A stretch of 64,000 nt of DNA. Origin: Herbiconiux flava. Lineage in GTDB: Bacteria; Actinomycetota; Actinomycetes; Actinomycetales; Microbacteriaceae. Below the pieces are notes generated by a model. The model was given only the letters and a program-made list of their open reading frames with translations, was not told the origin of the DNA and did no database searches. The position numbers and the translations under genes are program-made. Positions 35,869 through 49,338 of the stretch are shown here, one piece after another; position 1 is the first letter of the stretch, and each line of letters opens with the position of its first letter. The stretch is taken from NCBI RefSeq assembly GCF_013409865.1, contig NZ_JACCBM010000001.1, positions 3,720,001-3,784,000 on the forward strand. The letters run 5' to 3'.

Positions 35869-36627
35869 CTACAGCCCGAGGCCGGCCGAGATCTCCGCGG
35901 CGGCCCGAGAGGCCGCTTCCCGCACCCGTTCGGCGGGCACCGCGCTGTAGCTCGTCGCCACGTACGGCACAGTCAGCGCCGCCGCCGCCCCGCCCGACGC
36001 CCCCAGCACCGGGAACACCACGTCCGTGATCGATCCCCGCACCGCATCCGCCCGCTCGAGGAAACCGCGCTCCCGGATGCTCTCCAGCACCCCCTCGTCG
36101 CCACCCGCAGCGCCCGCAGCACCACCCGCACCGCCGCCACCCGCGAACGCCCGCAGCACCGCCCCGGTCGCCGTCTCCTCCACCGAGAACGTCGCCCCCA
36201 CCCGCACCCGGAAGCCGAAGTCGGCGGGCGACTCCGCCTGCGCCACCACCCGCACCCGGTCCACGTCGAGCACGCTCAGGTTGCACGACTGCCCCGTCTC
36301 GTCGGACAGCCGCCGCATCGGCGCCAGCGCGGCCGCGGTCAGCGCCCGCAGCGGCTCCTGCCGGTGCGCCAGGTCGAACAGCCTGAGCGACAGCGAGTAC
36401 AGCCCCGTCTGCCGTTCCCGGAAGAGATACCCCCGCCGCTCGAGCGTCGTCAGCACCCGGAAGATCTGGCTCGGCGACCGCTCCACCGCCGCCGCGATCT
36501 CGACCTGGCTCATCCCCTCGAGCCGCCCGGCCAGCACCTCGAGGATGTCGAGCGCCTTGTCCAGCGCCGGCACCGCGTACTCGGGCCCCTTCCCACCGGG
36601 TTCGACGCCGGCGGAGGACGAGCTCAC
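35869..36627 (-). CDS. IclR-family transcriptional regulator
   Basis: 252 residues from GTG. The winged helix-turn-helix (about 25-85) includes MSQVEIAAAVERSPSQIFRV and TLERRGYLFRERQ. The effector domain follows, with LRALTAAALAPMRRLSDETG and a glycine/alanine run (AGGGGAGGAAGAAGGDEG) interrupting it around residues 165-182. It lies one base after the SAHH-like gene, so it probably regulates that gene and perhaps the divergent nucleoside hydrolase. Confidence 0.9.
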   Translation of the reverse strand: MSSSSAGVEPGGKGPEYAVPALDKALDILEVLAGRLEGMSQVEIAAAVERSPSQIFRVLTTLERRGYLFRERQTGLYSLSLRLFDLAHRQEPLRALTAAALAPMRRLSDETGQSCNLSVLDVDRVRVVAQAESPADFGFRVRVGATFSVEETATGAVLRAFAGGGGAGGAAGAAGGDEGVLESIRERGFLERADAVRGSITDVVFPVLGASGGAAAALTVPYVATSYSAVPAERVREAASRAAAEISAGLGL

Positions 36628-36628
36628 G

Positions 36629-37810
36629 TCACTCCCCCGCGTGCAGGGCCGCGAGCATGCGCCGGGCGATCGTGCGATCGATGTCGTCGGGAACCGGCTG
36701 CGCCCCGGCGACGAGGCCCGCCGCGTCCGTCGCGACCCGCTCGAGCGAGAGCGTCTGCAGCAGGAAGCCGAGGTCCATCGACTCGAGCGAGTTGCCCTTC
36801 GGCTCGCGACCGGCGAGGTTGAACATCCGCCCGCCCGCCAGCAGCACGACGTGCCGCCCGTTGGGCAGGTCGATGCGCTCGACCGCGTCGATGATCTCGC
36901 GGCTTCCGACCGCGGCCGCCCGCAGCCCGGCGACGTCGATCTCCCACGGGAAGTGCCCGCAATTCGCCAGCACCGCCCCGTCCTGCATCTGCTCGACGAC
37001 CTCGACCGGCAGCACGCCGGCGTGCCCGGTGGCGGTGATGAACACGTCTCCCCAGGGCGCCAGCGACGGCCCGTCCGACACCCGGAACCCGTCGAGCGCC
37101 GCCTCGAACGCCTTGAGCTCGTCGATCTCGACCACGGCGACCTTGCCGCCGAGTGCCCGCAGGTAGTGCGCCACCCCGCGGCCGCACCAGCCGTAGCCGA
37201 ACACGACGAAGCGCCGCCCGGGCACCATCAGGTTGGTGATGCGCATGAAGCTCTCGACCACGGACTGCCCCACGGCGTGCTTGTTCTCGCCGATCGCCTT
37301 GAGCAGGCTGTCGTTGATCACGATCATCGGGAACGGCACCGCCCCCGAGAGCTCGCCGCGCAGCCGGTCACCGCCCGAGGTGGTCTCCTCGGTTCCGCCG
37401 ATCAGGCTCGCCTCGGTACCACGGGCGACGACTCCCGCCGCCAGGTCGCCGCCGTTGTCGAGCAGCATGTCGGGCTGGGCGTCGAGCACGCGCAGCACGT
37501 TGGCGTGATGCTCCTCGAGGGTGTCGTCGCGGCGACCGAACAGCGTCATGCCGAGCGTCTGCAGGAAGGCGACCACGTCGTCCTGCGTCGAGCCGTGATT
37601 GCCCGTCCCCACGATCTCCGCCCCGCCGGCGGCGAGGGTCTCGAGCAGCACGGCCGTCTTCGGCTCGATGTGCAGCGACATCCCGATGCGGTGGCCGGCG
37701 AACGGCCGCGTGGCGGCGAGGTCCTCCCGCGCCTGAGCGAGCAGCGGCATCCGTGAGCGGATCCAGTCGACGCGCGCAGCTCCGCGCGCAGCAAGGTCGG
37801 TGTCAGTCAT
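36629..37810 (-). CDS. S-adenosylhomocysteine hydrolase-like protein, divergent
   Basis: 393 residues, short-type SAHH length. NAD-binding loop FGYGWCGRGVAHYLRALGG, plus FITATGHAGVLPVE and LANCGHFPWEID (the conserved NxGHF region). GGTEETTSGG keeps the substrate glutamate. The usual LDDGGD reads LDNGGD, and the NDSVTKxxFDN stretch with catalytic Lys and Asp reads NDSLLKAIGEN, so Asp is replaced by Glu. The substrate may be a relative of SAH. The start MTDTDLAARG is chosen over an upstream MRVHLCNT start. It is transcribed with an IclR regulator and divergently from a nucleoside hydrolase. Confidence 0.82.
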   Translation of the reverse strand: MTDTDLAARGAARVDWIRSRMPLLAQAREDLAATRPFAGHRIGMSLHIEPKTAVLLETLAAGGAEIVGTGNHGSTQDDVVAFLQTLGMTLFGRRDDTLEEHHANVLRVLDAQPDMLLDNGGDLAAGVVARGTEASLIGGTEETTSGGDRLRGELSGAVPFPMIVINDSLLKAIGENKHAVGQSVVESFMRITNLMVPGRRFVVFGYGWCGRGVAHYLRALGGKVAVVEIDELKAFEAALDGFRVSDGPSLAPWGDVFITATGHAGVLPVEVVEQMQDGAVLANCGHFPWEIDVAGLRAAAVGSREIIDAVERIDLPNGRHVVLLAGGRMFNLAGREPKGNSLESMDLGFLLQTLSLERVATDAAGLVAGAQPVPDDIDRTIARRMLAALHAGE

Positions 37811-37828
37811 GGCGCGAGTATTGCACAG

Positions 37829-37850
37829 ATGAACGCGCATTTCATATATG
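37829..37850. promoter_or_regulatory. Candidate operator between SAHH-like and nucleoside hydrolase genes
   Basis: ATGAA (37829-37833) and TTCAT (37841-37845) form an inverted repeat with a seven-base spacer, overlapping the palindrome CATATATG (37843-37850). It lies 18 bases before the SAHH-like start in an AT-rich patch, a plausible site for the linked IclR regulator. Confidence 0.35.
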
Positions 37851-37944
37851 CTCAGGATGCTCGTCCGCTGATACGCGTCCAGGCCGGTGCCCGTCCGACG
37901 CCGCGCCCGCGCCCGCCTGCCCCACCCGACCCGAGGAGACCCCC

Positions 37945-38892
37945 GTGCCGAAGAAGATCATCCTCGACTGCGACCCCGGTCACGACGACGCCATCGCGCT
38001 CCTCCTGGCGCACGGCAGCCCCGAGATCGAGCTGCTCGCCGTCACGACGGTCGTCGGCAACCAGACCCTAGAGAAGGTCACCCGCAACGCCCTCTCGGTA
38101 GCGCGGGTCGCGGGCATCACCGGCGTCCCGTTCGCCGCAGGCTGCGCCCGGCCGCTCGTGCGCACGGTCGAGGTCGCGCCCGACATCCACGGCGAGTCGG
38201 GCCTCGACGGCCCCGTGCTGCCCGAGCCCGTGATCGGGCTCGACGAGCGGCACGCCGTGGACCTGATCATCGACACGATCATGGCCGAGGAGCCCGGCAC
38301 CGTCACGCTCGTGCCCACCGGAGGCCTGACCAACATCGCGATGGCCGCCCGCAAGGAGCCGCGCATCGTGCCGCGCGTGAAAGAGGTCGTGCTGATGGGC
38401 GGCGGCTACCACGTCGGCAACTGGAGCGCGACGAGCGAGTTCAACATCATCATCGACCCCGAGGCCGCGCACATCGTCTTCAACGAGTCGTGGCCGCTGA
38501 CGATGGTGGGGCTCGATCTGACCCACCAGGCCCTGGCGACGCCCGAGGTTCGGGAGCGCATCCGGGCCATCGACACCGCGCCGGCGCGCTTCGTGGAGGA
38601 GCTGCTCGAATTCTTCGCCGGAACCTACCTCGAGGCTCAGGGCTTCCTGCACCCGCCCGTGCACGACCCGTGCGCCGTCGCCCGTGTGATCGACCCCGAC
38701 GTGATGACGGCCCGCCGCGTCCCGCTCGACGTCGAGCTCTCGGGCACACTGACGCTCGGCATGACCGTCGCCGACTTCCGCTCACCCGCGCCGGAGGACT
38801 GCATCACCCAGGTCGCGGTCGACCTCGACCACGAGCGCTTCTGGGCGCTCATCGTCGACGCCCTCGAGCGCATCGGCGACCCCGAGGCCTGA
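37945..38892 (+). CDS. Inosine-uridine preferring nucleoside hydrolase
   Basis: 315 residues from GTG, with GAGGAG at 37933-37938 as ribosome-binding site. It hydrolyses the N-glycosidic bond of nucleosides to base and ribose. The calcium-binding aspartate cluster DCDPGHDDA is at residues 8-16; VTTVVGNQTLEKVTRNAL, LVPTGGLTNIAMA, VLMGGGYHVGNWSATSEFNI and the C-terminal HDPCAVARVIDPD are all conserved. No signal peptide, so cytoplasmic. Divergent from the SAHH-like gene, suggesting joint handling of a nucleoside or thionucleoside. Confidence 0.95.
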   Translation: MPKKIILDCDPGHDDAIALLLAHGSPEIELLAVTTVVGNQTLEKVTRNALSVARVAGITGVPFAAGCARPLVRTVEVAPDIHGESGLDGPVLPEPVIGLDERHAVDLIIDTIMAEEPGTVTLVPTGGLTNIAMAARKEPRIVPRVKEVVLMGGGYHVGNWSATSEFNIIIDPEAAHIVFNESWPLTMVGLDLTHQALATPEVRERIRAIDTAPARFVEELLEFFAGTYLEAQGFLHPPVHDPCAVARVIDPDVMTARRVPLDVELSGTLTLGMTVADFRSPAPEDCITQVAVDLDHERFWALIVDALERIGDPEA

Positions 38893-38937
38893 AGACAGTC
38901 CGGCGCCGCTCCGGCTCGGCTCGCGCAGCTCGGCGGG

Positions 38938-39456
38938 TCAGCCCCGCACGTCGTGCAGGTGATGCACCGGGTCGTGGATGAAGTACTGCGCCAGCGTCTC
39001 CACCGTGAACGCCGAACCGTCACTCCGCAGCCCCCGCCGCTGCCACGCGCCGTCGGGAACCGCCTCGAGGGCGCGCGCCATCGTCTCGGCGGCCTCGGTG
39101 AGCTCGCGCGACACCACCGCCGGGTCCTGCTCGCCGTACCGATCCTCGATCGCCGTCGCGTCTTGGTCCCAGTTCGCGAATTCCGGCTCGTCCTGCTCGA
39201 GCATCAGCGCCAGCCGCCCGTCGAAGACGCGGAACACGTCCCGCACGTGCGCCGCGTACTCCAGCGCCGACCAGGTCGACGCGTCGGGCCGCTGCCGTAC
39301 GTCGTCGCGCTCGAGCACGGCGGGCCAGGCAGCAGCGTTCTCCCGCACCAGCCGCGGCACCTCCCGCGCTGCCGTCGCCGAGGAGTCGAAGCCGCACTCG
39401 GGGCACTCCTTCTCGAGCACCCACGTCCAGTTCTTGGTGTCAGGAACGATCGCCAT
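38938..39456 (-). CDS. DinB-like four-helix protein
   Basis: 172 residues from MAIVPDTKNWTWVLEKECPECGF; longer readings upstream are basic low-complexity and less likely. Has the DinB/maleylpyruvate isomerase N-terminal pattern WSALEYAAHVRDVFRVF and HDPVHHLHDV, giving histidines that can bind metal. The CPECGF near the N-terminus is a possible extra metal or thiol site. Such proteins often use thiols such as mycothiol or bacillithiol; the reaction is unknown. Convergent with the nucleoside hydrolase. A TACGCT lies six bases before the start. Confidence 0.82.
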   Translation of the reverse strand: MAIVPDTKNWTWVLEKECPECGFDSSATAAREVPRLVRENAAAWPAVLERDDVRQRPDASTWSALEYAAHVRDVFRVFDGRLALMLEQDEPEFANWDQDATAIEDRYGEQDPAVVSRELTEAAETMARALEAVPDGAWQRRGLRSDGSAFTVETLAQYFIHDPVHHLHDVRG

Positions 39457-39462
39457 GCCCCG

Positions 39463-39468
39463 AGCGTA
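39463..39468 (-). promoter_or_regulatory. -10-like element of the DinB-like gene, leaderless spacing
   Basis: TACGCT on the minus strand, six bases before the ATG. The rest of the 185-base spacer to 39641 is GC-rich simple sequence with nothing else identified. Confidence 0.45.
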
Positions 39469-39641
39469 GAGCCGCCCACCGGCAGCGCTCCACCGTCGGA
39501 CGGACACGCGGCCCCGCATTCCTGCCACCCTGCACCCTCCGCACCCGCCGCCCGCCGCTCGCCGCCCGGCCCGCCGCCATCGGGCGCCGTCGGGCCGGGC
39601 GTCGGGCACCGGGCACCGGGCGCCTGATGCGCGGCGTCAGC

Positions 39642-40667
39642 TCAGCTGTACAGTGCCGGATCGACGTCGAGCACGTGGATGGACTTGCCCGAGCCCCAGA
39701 TCGCCGCGCATCCGGCCCGCAGCAGATCGACCGGCCGATCGCCGGCCCTCTCGACCCGCACCAGGTGCCCCTTCATGGTGACGACGCTCGAACCGACGAT
39801 GGTCTCGACGCCGTCCTTCGAGGTGCGCGCCACCGGGTACGGCTCGAACAGCTGCCGCAGATCGTCGAGGATGAAGTCGGGCCGCGAGTCCTTCGGCGCC
39901 GCCAGCAGCTGCTTCGCGCGGTCGATCCCGGTCAGCACGTGGATCGCCCGCAGCCCCGCCCGCTTCGCCCCCATCGTGTCGGTGTCGAGCCGATCGCCGA
40001 TGAACGCCGCGTTCTGCGCCGAGAAGCGCTCGGCCGCCACCTCGAAGATGGTCGTCTCGGGCTTGCCGGCCACCACGGGCAGCCGCCCGACGGCGGTGTG
40101 CACGGCCGACACGAGGGTGCCGTTGCCGGGCGCGATGCCGCGCGCCACCGGGATCGTCCAGTCGGTGTTCGTGGCGACCCACTGCACCGCCGGATCGTGC
40201 AGCGCGAACGCCGCCTCGGCCAGCTGGGTCCAGCCCACCTCGGGCGCGAACCCCTGTACGACGGCGGCCGGCGCATCCTCGGCCGAGCGTGTCACGACGA
40301 ACCCGGCCTTCTCGACCTCGGAGCTCAGCCCGACCCCACCCACGACGAGCACGGTCGAACCCGGCTCGAGCAGCGTGCGCATCACGCGCATGGCGGCCTG
40401 CGGCGACGTCACGACGTCCTCGGCGGCGACGGCCAGCCCGAACTCGCTCAGATGCCCGGCGACCTGCGCATCGGTGCGCGAGGCGTTGTTCGTGATGTAC
40501 CCCACGCGCAGCCCCTCGGCCGCCACCCGGTTCAGCGCGTCCACCGCGTGCGGAATGGCGCCGGCCCCCTGATACACGACCCCGTCGAGGTCGGCCAGCA
40601 CGGCATCGACCCCGTCGAGCGGATGCACGACCTCGCCCTTCGCCTTACCGAACAGCCCCACGGCCAC
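39642..40667 (-). CDS. HAD-IIA family sugar phosphatase (NagD-like)
   Basis: 341 residues. HAD motif I is in VLADLDGVVYQG, motif II-like in YITNNASRT, and motif IV in AAFIGDRLDTDTMGAKRAG, with a C2-type cap between. C-terminal residues about 275-341 go beyond the usual NagD length. Relatives hydrolyse sugar phosphates, nucleotides or 4-nitrophenyl phosphate. Its start lies 23 bases inside the 3' end of the TPR/low-complexity gene, so it should be coupled to that gene. Confidence 0.9.
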   Translation of the reverse strand: MAVGLFGKAKGEVVHPLDGVDAVLADLDGVVYQGAGAIPHAVDALNRVAAEGLRVGYITNNASRTDAQVAGHLSEFGLAVAAEDVVTSPQAAMRVMRTLLEPGSTVLVVGGVGLSSEVEKAGFVVTRSAEDAPAAVVQGFAPEVGWTQLAEAAFALHDPAVQWVATNTDWTIPVARGIAPGNGTLVSAVHTAVGRLPVVAGKPETTIFEVAAERFSAQNAAFIGDRLDTDTMGAKRAGLRAIHVLTGIDRAKQLLAAPKDSRPDFILDDLRQLFEPYPVARTSKDGVETIVGSSVVTMKGHLVRVERAGDRPVDLLRAGCAAIWGSGKSIHVLDVDPALYS

Positions 40668-43600
40668 CCTCCCCGCCCACGCTGCCCTCGCCGTCGCTCT
40701 CGCCCGCGGCTTCCGCCGCTGCCGTGGGCGGCGCCTTCTTCGCCGCCGCCTTCTTCACCGGCGCCTTCTTCACGGGCGCCTTCTTCACCGGCGCCTTCTT
40801 CACCGGCGCCTTATTCACGGGTGCTTTCTCGGCAGCGACCCCCTCATCGCCATCCGCGGCAGCCGCAGCCGGCGCCTTCTTCACCCGCGTCTTCTTCGCC
40901 GGAGCGTCCGCCTCGGCAGTCGCTGCAGGGGCAGCCGCGTCCTCCGTCTGGGTGGTGGCCTCATCCGTCGCCGCCGCCACGGTGGCCGTCGCCTTCGGCT
41001 TGGCGGGCGCTTTCGCCTTCAGGGGCGCCTTTGCCTTGGCGGGGGCTTTCGCCTTAGGGGCGGGCGTGGCCCCGGTCGGCGCAGCCTCGCTCGTTGCGAC
41101 GTCGGCAGTGTCCGCGGCCTTGGCGCGGGTGCGGGACGCGGCCTTCTTCGCAGGCTCCGCGACCGTCGCCCGCTCCGAAGCCTCGTCCTTGGCTCCTGCA
41201 TCGACGGCCGGCTCCACCTCGACCGAGCCCTTCGCTTCGATAGGGGCCTTCGCTTTCACCGGAGCCTTCGCCTTCACCGGAGCCTTCGCTTCGGCCGGGG
41301 CCTTCGCCTTCACCGGGGCCTTCGCCTTCACAGGAGCCTTCGCTTCGGCCGGGGCCTTCGCCTTCACCGGGGCCTTCGCCTTCACAGGAGCCTTCGCTTC
41401 GGCCGGGGCCTTCGCCACAGCCGGGGCCTTCCGTTTGGTGGGCGCGGTGGTCGACGTGGGGGCCTCTGCGTCGGCAGGCGCCTCAGCGTCCACGTAAGAG
41501 CCTGCCTCGATGGGCGCGCCCTCAGCCTCGACCTCGGCTGGAGCATCGACGGCATCGGTAGGGACCTCTGCATCCACGTAGGATCCCGCCTCGACCGGAG
41601 CCTCCTCAGCCACCGCGTCCTCGGGTGTGGCGTCGGGCTCGGAGGCGTCGACGGCCTCGTCCGCGTCGTCCGTTGCCTCCGGAACGCTTGCGATGTCGGT
41701 GTCCACGTCGTCGAGGTCCGCGTGGCGGGCTCGGTCGTCGGCGTCAGCCTCGAGCTCGTCCGCGTCCGGGGCGCCATTGTCGTCCAGGACGTCATCGTCG
41801 AAATCGATGGCATCGGCGTCGAGATCGGCCGAGCTGTCGTCGGCATCGGCATCGGCATCGGCATCGGCATCGGCATCGGCCGAGTCGAAGGCATCTGCCG
41901 AGTCGAAGGCGTCCGCGTCGTCGTCGTCGGGGGTGTCGAAGTCCTCCACCACCTCGATGGTGTCGTCTTCGCCGTCGCCGTCGAGGGCCGCGGCAGCGAC
42001 TTCGGCGCGACGGCGCCAGGTGGCGGCGTCGTCGTCGCGGCCGAGCTCCGTCAGCACCTCGGCGTAGGCGTCGAAGAGGGCGGGGCTGTAGGAGTACGCC
42101 ACGTCCGGCTTCAGCTGCGGGATCTCGAGCTCGCCGAGCGCCGCATCCGTCTGACCGAGGTCGAGGCGGGCTCCGGACATCGCGATCGCCACAGCCACCT
42201 GGGCCGGCACCGAGAGCGTGGAGCGTTCGACCGCTCGACCCTCGTCGAGTCCGCGCTCGGGGCGGCCCATGCCGCGTTCGCTGTCGATCATCAGCGCGAG
42301 CTGCTCGTTGGATCCGGAGATGCGCCGATACGTCCGCAGCTCGCGAAGCGCCAGGGCGTAGTCACCGGTGCTGTAGGCCGTGATGGCGAGGGTCTCGCGC
42401 ACGACGGCGATCCGGCCGGCGCGACGACCCGCGGAGATCGCGTGCTGATGCGCGAGCTCGGGGTCATCGTCGATCAGGCGGGCGGCCATCGCCAGGTGGC
42501 GGGCGACCTCGTCGGCGTTCTCCTTGTTGAGCGTCTTGAGCTCGTTGCGGGCGACCTTGTCCAGGTCGCGCGGGGTCACGTCGAACGGGATCTCGGGGTC
42601 GTCGTGGCGGGTCCGCACCATGCGCAGCTCTTTGGCCAGGCGCTCTTCCTCGGTCGGCTCCGGGCGTTCGAACCGGGATGCGCCCGCGTCTCCACGGGCC
42701 GGCTTCCCGTCGCGGGTCCAGAGCCGACGCTCGCCGTCGCCACCGGGGCGTCCACCATGACGGCGCGGTCGATCGCCGCCCCGATCCGGACGGTCCCCAC
42801 CCCGCGGTCGGTCCGACCCGTACGACGGACGGTCCCCACCCCGCGCTGGGCGATCCGAGTTGTAGGCGGAACGGTCCCCACCCCGCGGTCGGTCCGAGTT
42901 GTAAGACGGACGGTCGCCCCCACCTGCTGGGCGATCCGAGTTGTGCGAGGGACGGTCACCGCTGCGCTGCGGACGGTCGCCCGAGGGGCGGTCGGAGTTC
43001 CAGCGCGGGCGATCGCCATCCCGCTGGGGACGGTCGCCACCACGGGCCGGGCGGTCCGAGTTGTAGGAGGGACGGTCACCGCTGCGCTGCGGACGGTCAC
43101 CCGACGACGGACGGTCGGAGTTCCAGCGCGGGCGATCGCCATCCCGCTGGGGACGGTCGCCACCACGGGCCGGGCGGTCCGAGTTGTAGGAGGGACGGTC
43201 ACCGCTGCGCTGCGGACGGTCACCCGACGACGGACGGTCGGAGTTCCAGCGCGGGCGATCGCCATCCCGCTGGGGACGGTCACCCCCGCGAGCCGGACGA
43301 TCCGAGTTGTACGAGGGACGGTCACCGCTGCGCTGCGGACGATCGCCCGACGACGGACGGTCGGAGTTCCAGCGCGGGCGATCGCCATCCCGCTGGGGAC
43401 GGTCACCCCCGCGAGCCGGACGATCCGAATTGTACGAGGGACGGTCACCACCACGGGCCGGGCGGTCCGAGTTGTACGAGGGACGGTCACCGCTTCGCTG
43501 CGGACGGTCGCCCGACGACGGACGGTCGGAGTTCCAGCGCGGGCGGTCGCCGTCCCGCTGGGGACGGTCGCCACCACGAGCGGGGCGATCCGAGTTGTAC

Positions 43601-43896
43601 GAGGGACGGTCACCACCACGGGCCGGGCGGTCCGAGTTGTAAGACGGGCGGTCACCGCTGCGCTGCGGGCGATCGCTGTCACGGGACGGGCGGTCGGAGG
43701 CCCGGAAGGGGCGGTCGCCATCGCGAGGAGGGCGGGCGCCGTCCCGGGAGGGACGATCGGAGTTCGAGGACGAGCGAGAGGGGCGGTCAGGGCCCGAGCT
43801 GCTGTCGCGGCGGCCGGTGAAGGGGCGTGAGCCGGTGTCCTTCCGCGGGGGTCGACGGTCGCCGGTGTTCCGCTGCTCGTCGTCGGATTCGCTCAC
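40645..43896 (-). CDS. 1083-residue protein: Arg/Asp/Pro-rich repeats, TPR-like core, acidic tract, Lys/Ala/Pro tail
   Basis: GTG start about 100 bases after the 5S gene, same strand. Residues 1-390 are disordered repeats of DRPxxxGDRP, including five near-identical blocks of 41 or 55 residues (SGDRPSYNSDRPARGGDRP ... DGDRPRWNSDRPSS). Residues about 410-640 are helical and TPR-like (LAITAYSTGDYALALRELRTYRR, GLDEGRAVERSTLSVPAQVA, LFDAYAEVLTELGRDDDAATW). An acidic tract rich in Asp/Ala dipeptides follows, and the last 280 residues are histone-H1-like KAP repeats (APVKAKAPAEAK, KKAPVKKAPVKK). Charge therefore alternates basic-neutral-acidic-basic. TPR proteins with such tails occur next to HAD-IIA genes in related actinobacteria; function unknown, with RNA or ribosome association a guess from composition and place. 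Confidence 0.8.
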   Translation of the reverse strand: MSESDDEQRNTGDRRPPRKDTGSRPFTGRRDSSSGPDRPSRSSSNSDRPSRDGARPPRDGDRPFRASDRPSRDSDRPQRSGDRPSYNSDRPARGGDRPSYNSDRPARGGDRPQRDGDRPRWNSDRPSSGDRPQRSGDRPSYNSDRPARGGDRPSYNSDRPARGGDRPQRDGDRPRWNSDRPSSGDRPQRSGDRPSYNSDRPARGGDRPQRDGDRPRWNSDRPSSGDRPQRSGDRPSYNSDRPARGGDRPQRDGDRPRWNSDRPSSGDRPQRSGDRPSYNSDRPARGGDRPQRDGDRPRWNSDRPSGDRPQRSGDRPSHNSDRPAGGGDRPSYNSDRPRGGDRSAYNSDRPARGGDRPSYGSDRPRGGDRPDRGGDRPRRHGGRPGGDGERRLWTRDGKPARGDAGASRFERPEPTEEERLAKELRMVRTRHDDPEIPFDVTPRDLDKVARNELKTLNKENADEVARHLAMAARLIDDDPELAHQHAISAGRRAGRIAVVRETLAITAYSTGDYALALRELRTYRRISGSNEQLALMIDSERGMGRPERGLDEGRAVERSTLSVPAQVAVAIAMSGARLDLGQTDAALGELEIPQLKPDVAYSYSPALFDAYAEVLTELGRDDDAATWRRRAEVAAAALDGDGEDDTIEVVEDFDTPDDDDADAFDSADAFDSADADADADADADADDSSADLDADAIDFDDDVLDDNGAPDADELEADADDRARHADLDDVDTDIASVPEATDDADEAVDASEPDATPEDAVAEEAPVEAGSYVDAEVPTDAVDAPAEVEAEGAPIEAGSYVDAEAPADAEAPTSTTAPTKRKAPAVAKAPAEAKAPVKAKAPVKAKAPAEAKAPVKAKAPVKAKAPAEAKAPVKAKAPVKAKAPIEAKGSVEVEPAVDAGAKDEASERATVAEPAKKAASRTRAKAADTADVATSEAAPTGATPAPKAKAPAKAKAPLKAKAPAKPKATATVAAATDEATTQTEDAAAPAATAEADAPAKKTRVKKAPAAAAADGDEGVAAEKAPVNKAPVKKAPVKKAPVKKAPVKKAAAKKAPPTAAAEAAGESDGEGSVGGEGGRGAVR
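41226..41430 (-). repeat. In-frame tandem DNA repeats encoding the KAP tail
   Basis: Units of about 66 bases built from GCCTTCGCCTTCACCGG-type segments repeat roughly three times, encoding KAPAEAKAPVKAKAPVKA. Copies differ at few synonymous positions, pointing to recent expansion. A second, shorter set encoding KKAPV lies at about 40738-40815. Confidence 0.75.
41838..41881 (-). repeat. Hexanucleotide microsatellite encoding Asp-Ala repeats
   Basis: About seven uninterrupted CGGCAT units, read on the minus strand as alternating Ala and Asp codons. The unit is a multiple of three, so changes in number would not shift the frame. Confidence 0.8.
42780..43670 (-). repeat. Large in-frame tandem repeat encoding the DRP/RGG N-terminal region
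   Basis: Five blocks of about 123 or 165 bases, nearly identical at the DNA level (for example the GAGTTCCAGCGCGGGCGATC segment recurs), with simpler diverged units on both sides. All are in frame. Confidence 0.85.
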
Positions 43897-43953
43897 GATG
43901 GCCCCCTAGGGATCTCTGTCGTACTCAGTGTGGTGTTGTGGTGATGTTAAAGC

Positions 43954-43985
43954 GAAATGGCCACCCATTGCTGGGTGGCCATTTC
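43954..43985 (-). terminator. Terminator hairpin after the rrn operon
   Basis: Perfect 14-bp stem GAAATGGCCACCCA / TGGGTGGCCATTTC with four-base loop, ten bases beyond the 5S end. Minus-strand sequence after it is GCTTTAAC, a weak T-tract. Confidence 0.7.
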
Positions 43986-43995
43986 CTAAATTATG

Positions 43996-44112
43996 TCCGG
44001 CGGTGTCCTACTCTCCCACAAGGTCCCCCTTGCAGTACCATCGGCGCTGAGAGTCTTAGCTTCCGGGTTCGGAATGTGACCGGGCGTTTCCCTCTCGCTA
44101 TGGCCGCCGAAA
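43996..44112 (-). rRNA. rrf: 5S ribosomal RNA
   Basis: Minus-strand sequence begins near GTTTCGGCGGCCATAGCG, contains CCCGGTCACATTCCGAACCC, and ends AGAGTAGGACACCGCCGG, whose end pairs with the start. About 117 bases. Ends are estimated to within a few bases. Confidence 0.95.
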
Positions 44113-44265
44113 CTCTAGAGACATATGTCTTGAAGTTTCGAACAGTCCAACACGAAATGTGTTGTGTGTGTTCGGGTTCTCGACCGTACATCGAGAACCA
44201 CATAGTGGACGCAAGCAATCTTGGCCACCCATACCAGCCTTACAACATGTATGAGTGTAGTGATT
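44113..44265 (-). other. 23S-5S spacer with half of the 23S processing stem
   Basis: No tRNA. GATTGCTTGCGTCCACTATG (minus strand, about 44200-44220) and the neighbouring GGTTCTC are complementary to the 16S-23S spacer around 47490-47518 and should form the long stem enclosing 23S for RNase processing. A local hairpin, GGTTCTCGA/TCGAGAACC, lies at 44174-44199. Confidence 0.6.

Positions 44266-49338
<5,073 letters not shown>

Noticed and set aside
41838..41881. Phase-variation switch from the hexanucleotide microsatellite.
   Set aside because: The unit length is a multiple of three, so slippage would change only protein length, not the reading frame.
42780..43670. Regular direct repeats considered as a CRISPR array.
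   Set aside because: Repeats are in-frame coding units with no unique spacers, and no cas genes are near.
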